Source: Proteromonas lacertae
Taxonomy: Eukaryota > Sar > Bigyra > Opalinata > Proteromonadidae
Direction: 5' to 3'
Assembly: GCA_002245135.1 (NCBI GenBank)
Contig: NGBS01001186.1
Location: 1-64,000 of the forward strand
Length of the DNA stretch: 64,000 nt
Shown: piece by piece, positions 47,154-58,350 of the stretch
How positions within the stretch are numbered: the stretch's first letter is position 1
Layout of the letters: every line of letters starts with the position of its first letter
Notes under the pieces: model-generated
Seen by the model: the letters and a program-made list of their open reading frames with translations, nothing else
What the model was told of the DNA's origin: nothing
Databases searched by the model: none
Position numbers and translations under genes: made by a program

Positions 47154-47230
47154 ACTTAAATATTCATATAATGGTTTTATATGAATGTATTTTTTACTAT
47201 TATATAATGTAGAACTGCTAAACACTCTTA

Positions 47231-47446
47231 AAGAATTTCTTTGATCATACTTCACTTTTTGATGAATTATTGGAATTAAGAGGTGAGAAATTAATCACAA
47301 AATTCTTGAGAGAGAAGAATGCACTTTAGTTAATATATATTCTTTAATAAAATATATTAAAATTCAGTTTGTGAATTTGGAGGGAAGAAATAAAAAAACA
47401 CTTCGCGGCAAGCTTTTTTATCAAGCCATCCAATCATTTTGTTTTA
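47231..47446 (+). repeat. Inverted duplication, arm 1 (AK9 tail fragment plus promoter)
   Basis: Reverse complement of 48822-49039 with about one mismatch seen (TTATTGG against TTATTAG). It carries the last ~34 codons of the AK9-like gene as a dead fragment, its 3' flank, and the promoter blocks of the CaaX gene that starts at 47465. Confidence 0.88.
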
Positions 47447-47464
47447 AAAACTAAGAAGTAAAAA

Positions 47465-47692
47465 ATGTATTTCAACAGCACTGATACTCCTATTGAGTTT
47501 CTAATATTCGTTTTATTCATCTCATGTATTATAAATGCCTTAACCAAAAAGGAGGAACAACCAACACCAGAACAGCAATTAGCAATGGAGCAAGATAGAA
47601 GAAGAGCATGGGAAATGAATTATATTTCTAACTGTATGGCACGTGCAGAAGAAGAAAGAAGGAAGGAGGAATCATCTTGTGTAATAATGTAA
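47465..47692 (+). CDS. Small membrane protein with CaaX box CVIM, family member 2
   Basis: 75 residues, single exon. N-terminal hydrophobic helix (EFLIFVLFISCIINAL), then AMEQDRRRAWEMNYISNCMA and a Glu/Arg helix, ending SSCVIM. CVIM is a classical farnesylation CaaX box. A TM helix plus a prenylated end would place both termini on a membrane. It sits directly after the inverted-duplication arm carrying its promoter (TTTGGAGGGAAG 47376-47387, CTTCGCGGCAAGCTT 47401-47415, ATCCAATCAT 47428-47437). Function unknown. Confidence 0.72.
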   Translation: MYFNSTDTPIEFLIFVLFISCIINALTKKEEQPTPEQQLAMEQDRRRAWEMNYISNCMARAEEERRKEESSCVIM

Positions 47693-48457
47693 CAATATTC
47701 TAATATAATATACTTTTGGATTTCAGTATATTGTTTATTTGCTTCAATTCTGCAATATACATCAACTACTGTAAAAATGGACACATCTACTATGATCACT
47801 ACAAGACTATATTACCAGGATTCATAATCATTTTTCTTCATCATCTTGTTGTAATTAATTATATCTCCACTTATCATAAATAATTTAGGTGTCTCTCTTA
47901 TTCTTTTCGTATATATGATAACATGGGTTTATATAAGTCAAGCAGCAAATATATGCCACCTATATTTATATTCACTTGTTATTCTTAACTCTTATTTCAT
48001 AAAAACCTATTATATAGGCAGATAATTTAAAAATTAAAAAATAATGTGAAAATATATTCGTTTCTTTTTTGAAACGATTATATTTATTAGATTAAACTAA
48101 TAAACATCTTTTGAGTTGGATTAAGCTAATATAAATAAATATTAATTCTTCAGCTTTTAACAAATTATACTAATCTTGTTGCTGTAGTAATTGCTTTATT
48201 CTTTTCTTGTGTTTTTGAAGTTTTAATGAAATAATAAAGAAGTTTAGATAAAGGTATATAAAGTTACGATTTCAAGAGAAATTGAACTAATTATTTATAA
48301 ATTATTTGTGTAACTATAAAAAATATTAGATCATATTAATTTATATGAATTATGTAATTATTAGGTTATGGTTTAAGTGAATAATAACACGCAAAGAACA
48401 AATAAAAATCAAAGTATATATATTATGTATAAAACTATGTACAGTTATAGACTTCTG
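47693..48457. other. 765-bp convergent intergenic region
   Basis: Between the 3' ends of the two CaaX genes. No supported gene. Contains an inverted motif pair ATTCGTTTC...GAAACGATT (about 48055-48079), oddly far from any recognised start, which may mark an unannotated non-coding or very short transcript. Confidence 0.5.
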
Positions 48458-48793
48458 TTACATTATCGCACAAGAATCATTTTGTCTCCTCCTTTCCTCC
48501 TCACGCGCCATACAATAAAGCATATATTCTCTTCTTCTACTTTCATCTGCTTCACGAGCAGCGCAGTAAGCCAAATATTCCATTTCTCTTCTTCTCTGTT
48601 GCTCCATTGCTAATCTTTGGTTGAATGGTTGTTGTTGTAAATCTACACAATTATATCTTCCTACAGCTGTATTATTATTTGCATCATTTTCTTTACCTCC
48701 TCTTAAACAATTGCGCAGACACATGAAAAAAAAGAATAACATTATTAAACCACCTAATGCATCTTCACTACTACCGCTATTCTGATAAGGCAT
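48458..48793 (-). CDS. Small membrane protein with CaaX box CAIM, family member 3
   Basis: 111 residues starting MPYQNSGSSEDALGG at 48793; a longer upstream frame runs through the promoter and is rejected. Hydrophobic segment GLIMLFFFFMCLRNCL with adjacent cysteines, then LAMEQQRRREMEYLAYCAAR, a second similar unit (REYMLYCMAREEERRR), and C-terminal SCAIM, a CaaX box. Homologous to the genes at 46693 and 47465. Promoter blocks lie at 48882-48893, 48854-48868 and 48832-48841. Function unknown; prenylated membrane scaffold is inferred. Confidence 0.74.
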   Translation of the reverse strand: MPYQNSGSSEDALGGLIMLFFFFMCLRNCLRGGKENDANNNTAVGRYNCVDLQQQPFNQRLAMEQQRRREMEYLAYCAAREADESRRREYMLYCMAREEERRRQNDSCAIM

Positions 48794-48821
48794 ATTGAAA
48801 TTAAAAAAACAAAAAAGAAAA

Positions 48822-49039
48822 TTAAAACAAAATGATTGGATGGCTTGATAAAAAAGCTTGCCGCGAAGTGTTTTTTTATTTCTTCCCTCCAAATTCACAA
48901 ACTGAATTTTAATATATTTTATTAAAGAATATATATTAACTAAAGTGCATTCTTCTCTCTCAAGAATTTTGTGATTAATTTCTCACCTCTTAATTCTAAT
49001 AATTCATCAAAAAGTGAAGTATGATCAAAGAAATTCTTT
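48822..49039 (-). repeat. Inverted duplication, arm 2 (parental copy)
   Basis: Covers the end of the AK9-like gene and the promoter of the CAIM gene. Reverse complement of 47231-47446, with ~1.4 kb between the arms. Confidence 0.88.
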
Positions 49040-52000
49040 GACAATGCTTTAGTTGCTCTAAGTGCGCTTCCACGAGGAGCTTCACCTAGAATACTTTGAT
49101 ATAATCCACATTCCTTCAAAAATGTCATTAATCTTTCCTGCTGTCTTTCTTGTATGTGTATAGGTAGTTTAGGATTGTGTGCTTTCATGTATAACGCTAC
49201 ATACATAATAGAAGATTCTTTCACTGAACAAGATGGATATTTTATTCTATTTTGTACAAGGTTTGTCATAGCTTGAATTAATAATTCAGAAAATGATTGT
49301 TCAACATAACCAAGCATAGAACTCAAATTCTTCTTTGCCAATTCTGATACTGTAGTCTTTGAACATTTTGGTGGTAATTTATTAGGTAATGGTCGAGTTA
49401 AATATTTATCAGGACATTTCATAAACTTTTCTAATTGTTGAATATTTGCGAATGAATATATATTATTACCATATTGAACTAACAATGATGGATCACCTAA
49501 TACAAAACTGTTCCAATCTCTTGGACCTAGTCCTTCTGTGTATGTGACTGGGCAATATCCTTTCATTGATATTGTATTATTATGAACAGTTGTAATCTCA
49601 GACATTGGAATTCGACGTGGTAAAACTGCTGGTAATTTCTGATGTAATAAATATTTAGTTGGTTGTCGTAGGAATTTATTCATACATTCATCATCACTGC
49701 AATAATAATATTTTCCTCTGAAATAACAAATACATTGTCTATCTTGATCTCTTGATACTAATTCTCTATCTAAAGACCATCGTACAGGACAGTAATTACT
49801 TAAAGCACCTTTGTGTGTTAATATTTCATTAGCTGGCAAGGCTAAATCATAGATTCTGGCTGCTTTATCTTCTTTTACTAATTTTAAGTAATTTCTTCTT
49901 GCTCTTAAGTTATTTTGCACTAGTTCTTCAGCTGTATCGTATATCTTCCATACACTCTCTAATCCATCCAACTGTCTTACATTATCATATTCATTGATAT
50001 GGAATGTCTCAATTTCTGCTATGTTATCTTCATAATCGTTACATTGTGATGAAATAACAGCTAAATCGCTTTGTAAAGTAGGAACATACTTCTTTTTCAA
50101 TAAATTCTCATAATTTTTATTCAATATTCTATTCCTTCTTTCTGTGGTTGTTTTTCTTTCCATATTGATTTTGAATATTAAATTAGGAACTACTCCTTCT
50201 TTATCCAACATATCACATTCCTCTTTTGTATATGGGAAACCATCAATTACCCATCCTTGTGATCTACATTTCTTTGCTTTCAACATTATTGACAATGCTT
50301 TTACATACAATTCCTTTGGAATTGCACCACCACTGTATATTAATTCTTTTATTTTCTTATGCAATACTGTCGCTGGATTCTTTAATATATAATCTATTGC
50401 TACAGCTGGATCTGCATAGATAATACCTAAATCTCCTTCTAATGTGTGTGATAATGTTGTTCTACCACTTAATGGAGGTCCAATCACTGCTATTCTTGGT
50501 ACAACATTAGGTGGTGGTGGAGGTTGTTCTAAATACTTCAACGGATCAGCAATAAATTTATCTCTAGCTTCAGGACCATCACAGAAATAAATATGATGTC
50601 TGTACATAACTGGGTATGCTTGATTCATTACAATTTTGTCATGTTCTTTTAAGGTAACAGGACAATATGGACCAAATTTACTTAATGTATAATAATCAGA
50701 GTTTAATAATGTTTCTGCTTCATCTGGTTTTAAAGCAACACATCTATGGAATGGTACTTTCTCATTTAAGAATGGTTTTAAAGCTGCTCTTACTCTATCA
50801 TAAACACGATCTTTAGTACCAACCGCATTGACTGATTTTAATACTTTAATACCCTTTTCTTTCATCATTTCTGTTAATGCTTCTAAAGCTTCAATTTCTG
50901 CTTCAGCTTTTTCGATTATTCCATTCTTACATTCTTCTTCTTTTTCTTTTCTCATTTCTTCAATCTCTTCAGGTGTTGGGAAATCATCTTCTTCTTCCTC
51001 TTCTTCCTCTTCATCATCATCTTCATCATCATCACTCTTCTTTGGCTTTTTTGGTTTCTTTTCTTTTGGTTTTGGTGGTTCCCAATCAAACTTTGACTTG
51101 AATAATCGATCACTTATATCATTAGCTGTCATTTGTAATGGTAAAACAACAGTTGGATGCAATTTGTTATTAATCACTTCATTCAACATATCTTCAGAAT
51201 CAATACCACCATCTATTAATAAAGGACCTCCTGAAGCTTCTATTGCTTTCTTTATTGCTTCTATTTTGGCTTGTCTTAGTCTAATTTTATCCTGCTCTTC
51301 TTGATCCTCTTCATCTTCTTCTTCATCTACTTCTTCTTCTTCACCTGTTTCTTCATTTGTAATTATTTTCTTCTGTTTAGGAGGTCTTGGTGGTAAAGCA
51401 ACTTTACTTAAATCTAAGATTGGAATACCAAATTCTTCTGATAATTTTTGCATTATTTCACTCTTACCTGATCCTGATGGACCAACTATTAATACTCTGG
51501 TACTTGTAGCTTCTGGCTCTTTCTTTGGCAAATATTTCTCAGGTTCATTCTGGAATTTCTCTAATTCTTCTTTACCAAAGAATCTATATAATTTACCATT
51601 ATAAAATGTTTGGAATTCTGGATTACCTGGTATTAATTGTCCTGTTTCACTGTAAGTTACTGGACAATATCCTAAATAATCACCTTGTATTTTCTTAATT
51701 ACATCTTCAGGATTTTCGTCTTCTTCTGCTTCTGGTATTTCAGGCCACATATCTTCTGGATCTGTTCTTGCTCTTAATGGATCAATGGCTTGTCTTGTTT
51801 GTAGTCTTACAGCTTCTTCAGATTGTACTGCCTTGATATGTTCAACTCTTACACCATCGTTGACAAATGCTTCTTCTAATTCTTGAATTGCTTCACTGTA
51901 TAATGTCTTTTGATCTTCATCTGGATAGATAAATCCTTCTTCAGCTGGATGTTTTCTTGCAGCCATCTTTTCTTCAGCTTCTTCATCACCTTCTGGATCT

Positions 52001-55000
52001 AAGATGATTACTACTTTGGGGAAGATATGTGCATTTCTTAATTGTTCCCATTGTTCCACTGTATTTGGATAGTCTATTAATATATAATGTTTAGGAACTG
52101 TTGGATCATCTAATGAATCTGGATCTGGTATATCATCCCAAGGATTCTTTGGTGGTTTATCTTCATCATCTTCATCTTCATTCTCCTGTTCTTCTTCTTC
52201 CTCCTCTGGTTCTGGTTCAGGTTCTCCTTTCTTATGTTTCTTCTTCTTATCAGGTGGTGGAGGATTTTCACTACCGAATTTATAAGGTGCTGTTGGGTTG
52301 AAGAATCGAGCTATTGCTTGAGCTGCTTTTTTGTGATTCATTACTTCACCAGATTCTAGCATTGGACCAATTTCTTCAGAAACAGGTGAATTCTCACGAG
52401 TTGCCATTATTGTTAAGACTTGTTGAGGTGTATATACAGCTAATTGATATTCTTTCGCTATTTTTCCAGCTACTGTGTGTTTTCCAGTTTGTGGTAATCC
52501 TAATATCCATACTTTATTGCATTTAGGTAAAATAGGTCTTTCTAATAAGAATGGTTTTGGATTATTTAAGAATTCTTTCATTGCTTCTTCTGATGATAAT
52601 AAGTATAATTTTCCTCTGAATATAACATTGTATTCTTCTTTACCAAATTCAATTCTTCCTTCCTTCAAAGCGATTGGACAGAGATTTCTAAATGAACTCC
52701 ATTTTCTAGGCACTTTATTCATTGGATCAGCTTCTGGATCAGTTAATAACCATTTCTGTTTTTCAGCAGGAGTTGAACCATCTAAATCTTCAGGTAATTC
52801 AATATGTCTTGGTCCTAAATTATTTGTAATTCTTGAGAATGGTGGTAATTGTTCACCTAATCTTAATAATATTTCTTCTACTACATCAGATGGTGTTTGT
52901 GTTGCATCTATTAATAAATGTGTTTCATCTGGTTGTAAGCATTGCTCTTTATATTCTTCCAATTCTCTTTTAATATTCTCTTCTTCATCTTCTGGTCTTT
53001 TGATTAATAATTTTGGGATTCTTTTAAGTGGAGGATCATATGGACCTGATTCTTCATGTTGTTTTCTCACTACTTTATTCAAATCAACTTCTTCTTCACC
53101 ATTTGATTCTTCCTCTTCTTCATCCTCTGGTTCTTCTTCCTCTTCTTCGCCACCTTCTGGCTTTTCTTCAGGTGCATCTTCTTCCTCTTCAGCTGCTTGT
53201 CTTGCTTCTTCTTCTGCTGCTAATATTTCTTCCCAAGCATCTTTCAAAGCTTGATCTTCTTCTTCTTGTGCTTCTGTATCAACTACCTCATCACCATCAT
53301 CGTTTGTGGTATATTTAGTTGGTTTTCCTCTACGAATATCATATTCAGAGAATAATTCACCTGTTGTTGGATCTATTCTATTTCCTGATCTTCTTAATAT
53401 TAAATCATCATCAGATATATCTAAGTTAATAATATAATCTGGTTCTGGTAAAACATCTTTAATTGCTTCAAATTCTTCTTTGTTTCTTGGTAAACCATCG
53501 ATTAAAATACCTTTATAACTTGTCTTTGCTTTTTCTACAGCTTCTCTAATTAATTGACGTTCTAATTCATAAGGAACTGCATTACCATTTAACATTTCTC
53601 TATGCGCAATTTGTTCTAAAGTTGGTGGTGGAGGTGGTTCTTTTGGTTCTTCAGGAATTGGTTCTTCTTTTGGTTTATTTTCATCATCTTCTTCTTCTCC
53701 TCTTTCTTCTTCTTCTTCTTCTTCTTCTTCCTGCTCTTCTTTTTCATCCTCTTTTTCTTCCTTTTCATCTTCTTTCTCTTCATCTTCATCTTCGTCTTCT
53801 TTATCTTCATCATTTTCATCACCTTCTTCTTTTTCACCTTCTTCTTTTTCTTCACCTTCTACTGCTTCTCCATCTTCTTCACCTTCTTTTACTTCTGCTT
53901 CTGCTTCTGGCTCTGGTTCAGGTTCAGGTTCTGGCTCATCTTCCTCTTCTTCCTGTTGTTCTTCTTCCTCTTCTTCACCGTTAGTTTCTTTCTTTGGAAT
54001 TACACCTTTTACTAATTTCTCAATATCAATATGAATCATATTCAATTTATCAGCCAATTGTTCACAAGCTGTTGTTTTTCCTACACCAGGTTTTCCTATA
54101 ACCCAATAACAAGGTGATTTCTTATGCATTAAATCAATATCCTCTTGTTCAGAATCATAATCATCTCTTTCATATACATTATCATCAACTGGTGGTTCTA
54201 ATTGATCAATATCTGGCTGTGTCTTGTGTTTAGTTCTCTTTATCTTACGTCTGATTCTTCTTTCTCTTTTATCTTTCTCTGTTTCTTTTCCTTCATTTCC
54301 TCCTTCTTCTCCTTTATTTGTAGCATCACCACTTTCACCACCTTCTTGACCTTCATTTGATTCATCTTCATCACCACTTTCTTCTTCATCATCTTCATTT
54401 ACACCAGGTATAATCTCTTCATCTTCATCAAAGGTAATTCTATGGCCAGGAGAGTTCATTTTTGGACTAAATTGATCATTTTCATTTCTATTAATAATAT
54501 CATCTATTCCTTTATTTTGTTCATGCAATTTAGCAACCATAATTTGACTTTTAATTGAACCAACTTGATCTAAATCTTTTATTAAATTCTCATTTATTTT
54601 ATTATTATTATTATTATTATTATTACCAGTAGTTTCAGAATCCATATTACTTGGGTTTGTTGTACTATTATATTCAGAATCACTAGTTATGCTACTAGTA
54701 GTATCAGGTCTATATTTTGAATTATTATTGGAGGTAAGCGAAGATACATCATCATTATCAGAAGTATCACTTTCACTATCACTATCTGTAGTATTATCAC
54801 CAGTTTTTCTACCTTTTATTCTTCTACCTTTAACATCTGATTCAGATTCACTTTCTTCAGTACCAGTTTCTGGAATATCAGGTTGTAGTTTGAGTTTTTT
54901 GTTAATATCATCATTTTCATCTATTCTGGAGTTTCTTTGAGGAGTTGTTGTTCCACTTGTGGAGTTACTGAATTCACCAGTGTGTTCTTTACAATCTGTG

Positions 55001-58000
55001 ATTATATCATCTAATGTCTTATCAAGAGTATTGTTTAATTCATCTTCTTCATCAGGAGTGTGTAGTTTCTTTCTTCTTTCTTCTTCTTCTTCTTTTTCTT
55101 CTTTATCAGCTTTTTCTTTGGCTTCTCTTTCACGTTCTTCTCTATCTTTAGCTTCCTTTTCTTTTGCTTCTCTTTCTTTTCTTCTTTGTTCTCTTTCTTC
55201 AGGTGTTAATCCATCTTCATCATCAGCAATAATTCCTAAATTAGCAGTATCATCTTCATCACCATTTAATAATTCCTTTTCTTTAGCTTCTCTTTCCTTT
55301 CTTTCTCTTTCTGCAGCTTCTTCTTCTTCTTTCTCTTTTCTTCTTTTTTCCTTCTCTTCTGGTGATAATCCTTCTTCATCTTCACCATTTTCTTCATCTT
55401 CATTATTATCTCCATCTCCTTTACCATTAAGATGACTTTTTCTATTACTCTTTCTACTACCATCTGGATTTAATTCATCATCATCATCTCCATCTCCTTT
55501 CTTTATTTCTACCACTGGTGCTACCACCACCATTCTCATTATCACCATCATTTGCAGTTGTGGATCTTGCACTTTTACTTTTATGACTTCTACTTGTACT
55601 TTTGGCTGATCCATCATGTAAATGATCTGTGATTGGTAGCTTTAATTCATCACTATCATTTTCATTTTCATTTTCACCTTCTTTATTTTCATTTAATTCA
55701 TCTTCTTCACGTTCATCATCACCTTTGTCACCAGCATCATCATCATCACCTTCTCTATTTTTATTACCACCACTACTTGGATTTAATTCATTATCATTAT
55801 AACCTTCATTAGTTGAATTTCTACCACTAATATTTTCATCATCTTGTGGAACTTCACCTTCACCACCATTGTTACCTTTACCTCCACTACTACCTGGTTT
55901 ATTTTTATTCATATCTCTATTTTCACCATTAGTACCACTACCTGATTTGCCATTATTATTATTATCATCAATACCTTTGCCATTTCCACCTTTACCGCCT
56001 TTTTCACCTTTACTACTACTACCTGTAGTATTACTACTATCACCATTTCCTCCTTTGACTTTACCATTAAAACCTTCACCTCCTTTATCACCACCTTTAC
56101 CACCACGATTACGTGATTTTCTTCCTCCTTTACCAGGTATTTCTTCAGGTTCTTCTTCACTTAGTTCATCAATAGCATCATTATTATCTCCATCTCCACC
56201 TTTATCTTTCTTTTTTCCTTTATAGCTCTCTTTATCATTATCAGGTCTTACACCATCAGCAACTAAACTCTTTCTTTTTCTACCCTTTTTACCACCACCA
56301 CCTTTATCACCTTTTTCCGATTTCCTCTTCTTCTTTTCTTCATCTGCTTTTTCTTTTGCATCTGCTATTACTCCCATTGGTTTAATATCTTCTAATGGAG
56401 CTATTTCAAATACCACTTCATCCTCTGGCTTTTCTGGATTAGGAAAAATAACTTCTTCTTTATATTTATTCTTCTTTTTAGGTTTTTCATCTTCTGGATT
56501 TGGTAAATCATCATCAGGAGTAGGAACAACACTACTATTTTCACCACCATCTTTATTACCACTATCTTTATTACCACTATTTCCTTTATCTGGATTAGTA
56601 TTAACTTTAGGTGCAGCAGTTTTAACTATTGATTTTGGTTTAGGATTGACGAGTTTACTTGGAGGTTTCATCATATCTTTTAAACCTTTATCATTACTAC
56701 CACCTTTGCCTTTATTATTATTATCACCAGTTTTTGGTCTATTATTTTGTGTTGGTGAAGATCCTGGAGTTTTCACTTTCTTCTCTTTTAAATTTGTTGT
56801 TGCTCTATTTGGATCATTATCTTCACTTTCTCCTTCATTTGGTACATCAGGTTCTTCATTGACTAAATTTACATCAACATTTTCTGGCTGTACAGAATCA
56901 TTCATTTTATTCTCACGAATAATATTCTTTGGAGTTTTTCCTTTTCCTTTAGTTGGTTTAGGTAATGGTTTTGGTATTGTGATTGTTGTTGGTTTTATTT
57001 CTTTATTTTCTGATTTTCTACCTGGTTGAATCTTACTACTTTTTCTACCATTTGTTAAATCATTATCTCTATCTTTAGTATTACTTCGATGACTATTACT
57101 CTGTTTATTACTATTTGTGCTATCTTTATTATCAGTATTATCTATATCAATTGGTGGAATTTCATTATTATTCAATTCATCAACTGGTGGTTTAATTTCT
57201 TCCTCAGCTGGTGGTATTTGTGATGGTTCTAGTTGAGATATTGGCGGTACTTCTGCTGTTTTAGGTTGTTCTTCCTTTGGTCCTTCATTTGTAGTAGTTG
57301 GTGCTGGTTCATCAGGTTTTATTGGAAAATCAAAATCATCATCTGGTACCCATTCATCATCCTCTTCTTTCTTCTGTTTGCCTTTCTTCTTTTCTTCCAA
57401 TAATCTCTTTTGTTCCTCCAATCTTTCTTTAGCAGTCATTCTTTTACCTCTTTTAGACCCTTTTGTACCTTTTTTAATATTCTTTACTTCTTTATGTTGA
57501 GGTCCTTCATTATTATCACTTCCATCATTATTTAGTACGGCTTTTATAGTTGGTGCGACATATGTTACACTACCATTTGGACTAGTGATTTTCTTTACTG
57601 TCAATCGTTTTTGTAGTGTGGTTAAGAAATCTGCATATTCATCTCCATCTATATCCAAACACCATATATCTGCTAATTCGAAAAAACTATCAAAAAATTG
57701 TTGGTAAGTTAGCATGTCTGATCCTTGACTGTCTCTTTGCCAATCGTTTTGTGCTGCACATCTTGCTTGATATTCATCGAACTGTGGTGCTAATACTTTG
57801 GCTATTTTTACCATTACATCTATATAATCATCCTATATTCAATTAGACAATAAAATGATTGATACTTTTGATATTCTCATTTTTTCATCTTTCTTAAATA
57901 AACGCCAAAATTTTTGTAAAGCCATTGACACTTTTGGATATCGTTTTAATGCTTGTCTTGCTCTAATAGCTGCTTCACAATCAAAATCTGGGTTACCTTG

Positions 58001-58152
58001 GTCATAATAACTAGATAGTATTAAATTATAAAATCATACGGAACATCTAATTTCTGCTTTTCCCATTCAAACATCAAACTAGGATCTGGCTTCTCAACTT
58101 CCATAGTCCTACCGAAAGCCACTCGAGGGGATTGTTTTACAGTGTCTGCCAT
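48940..58152 (-). CDS. AK9: AK9/FAP42-like giant multi-domain nucleoside-phosphate kinase (frame break near 55,500)
   Basis: Starts MADTVKQSPRVAFG at 58152, with introns 58011-58039 and 57833-57865, then an EF-hand-like helical region (DIDGDEYADFL) and a ~600-residue Gly/Lys/Glu/Asn-rich linker. After a one-base frame break near 55,498-55,511 the same composition continues. Four P-loops follow: IGKPGVGKTTACEQL (~54,100), LGLPQTGKHTVAGKI (~52,500), VGPSGSGKSEIMQKL (~51,480) and IGPPLSGRTTLSHTL (~50,480). Five YHS-like modules of type YCPVT...YNGKLYRF...FQNEPEKYL are interspersed, as in AK9-family proteins. About 3,050 residues in all. The family acts in cilia (central apparatus nucleotide balance); that role is inferred. 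The third P-loop keeps GKS; the fourth has Arg for the P-loop Lys and may be inactive. Confidence 0.85.
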
Positions 58153-58350
58153 TATTGTGTGATTAATATATAAATAAAATTGCTATTATTATGTGTAACT
58201 TCAAAATATAAAACGGTTTTAACGATTAAAGCTTGACTTGAAAAAAAGTTTGAATTTGGCTTGAGTATCTTTTTCTTTTTTTCTTGATTTTTTATAATAT
58301 CATCATCATTTTAAGGACATTTATAGAATTATTTAGCATTAATCACCAAC
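58153..58350. promoter_or_regulatory. 198-bp divergent promoter of AK9-like gene and MON2
   Basis: Contains AAAACGGTTTTAACG (about 58211-58225), resembling the CCGTTTT elements before the HxxLG-repeat gene, and CTTGACTTGAAAAAAAG. No exact TGAAACGA. Confidence 0.4.

Noticed and set aside
48794-48898. Longer N-terminus (35 extra residues) for the CAIM protein
   Set aside because: It would translate the promoter blocks shared with the relatives; the hydrophobic helix starts properly from 48793.
55484-57814. Treating the N-terminal Gly/Lys-rich frame as a gene separate from AK9
   Set aside because: The upstream exons carry the only plausible start, and the kinase frame lacks an intergenic region or promoter; composition is continuous across the overlap.
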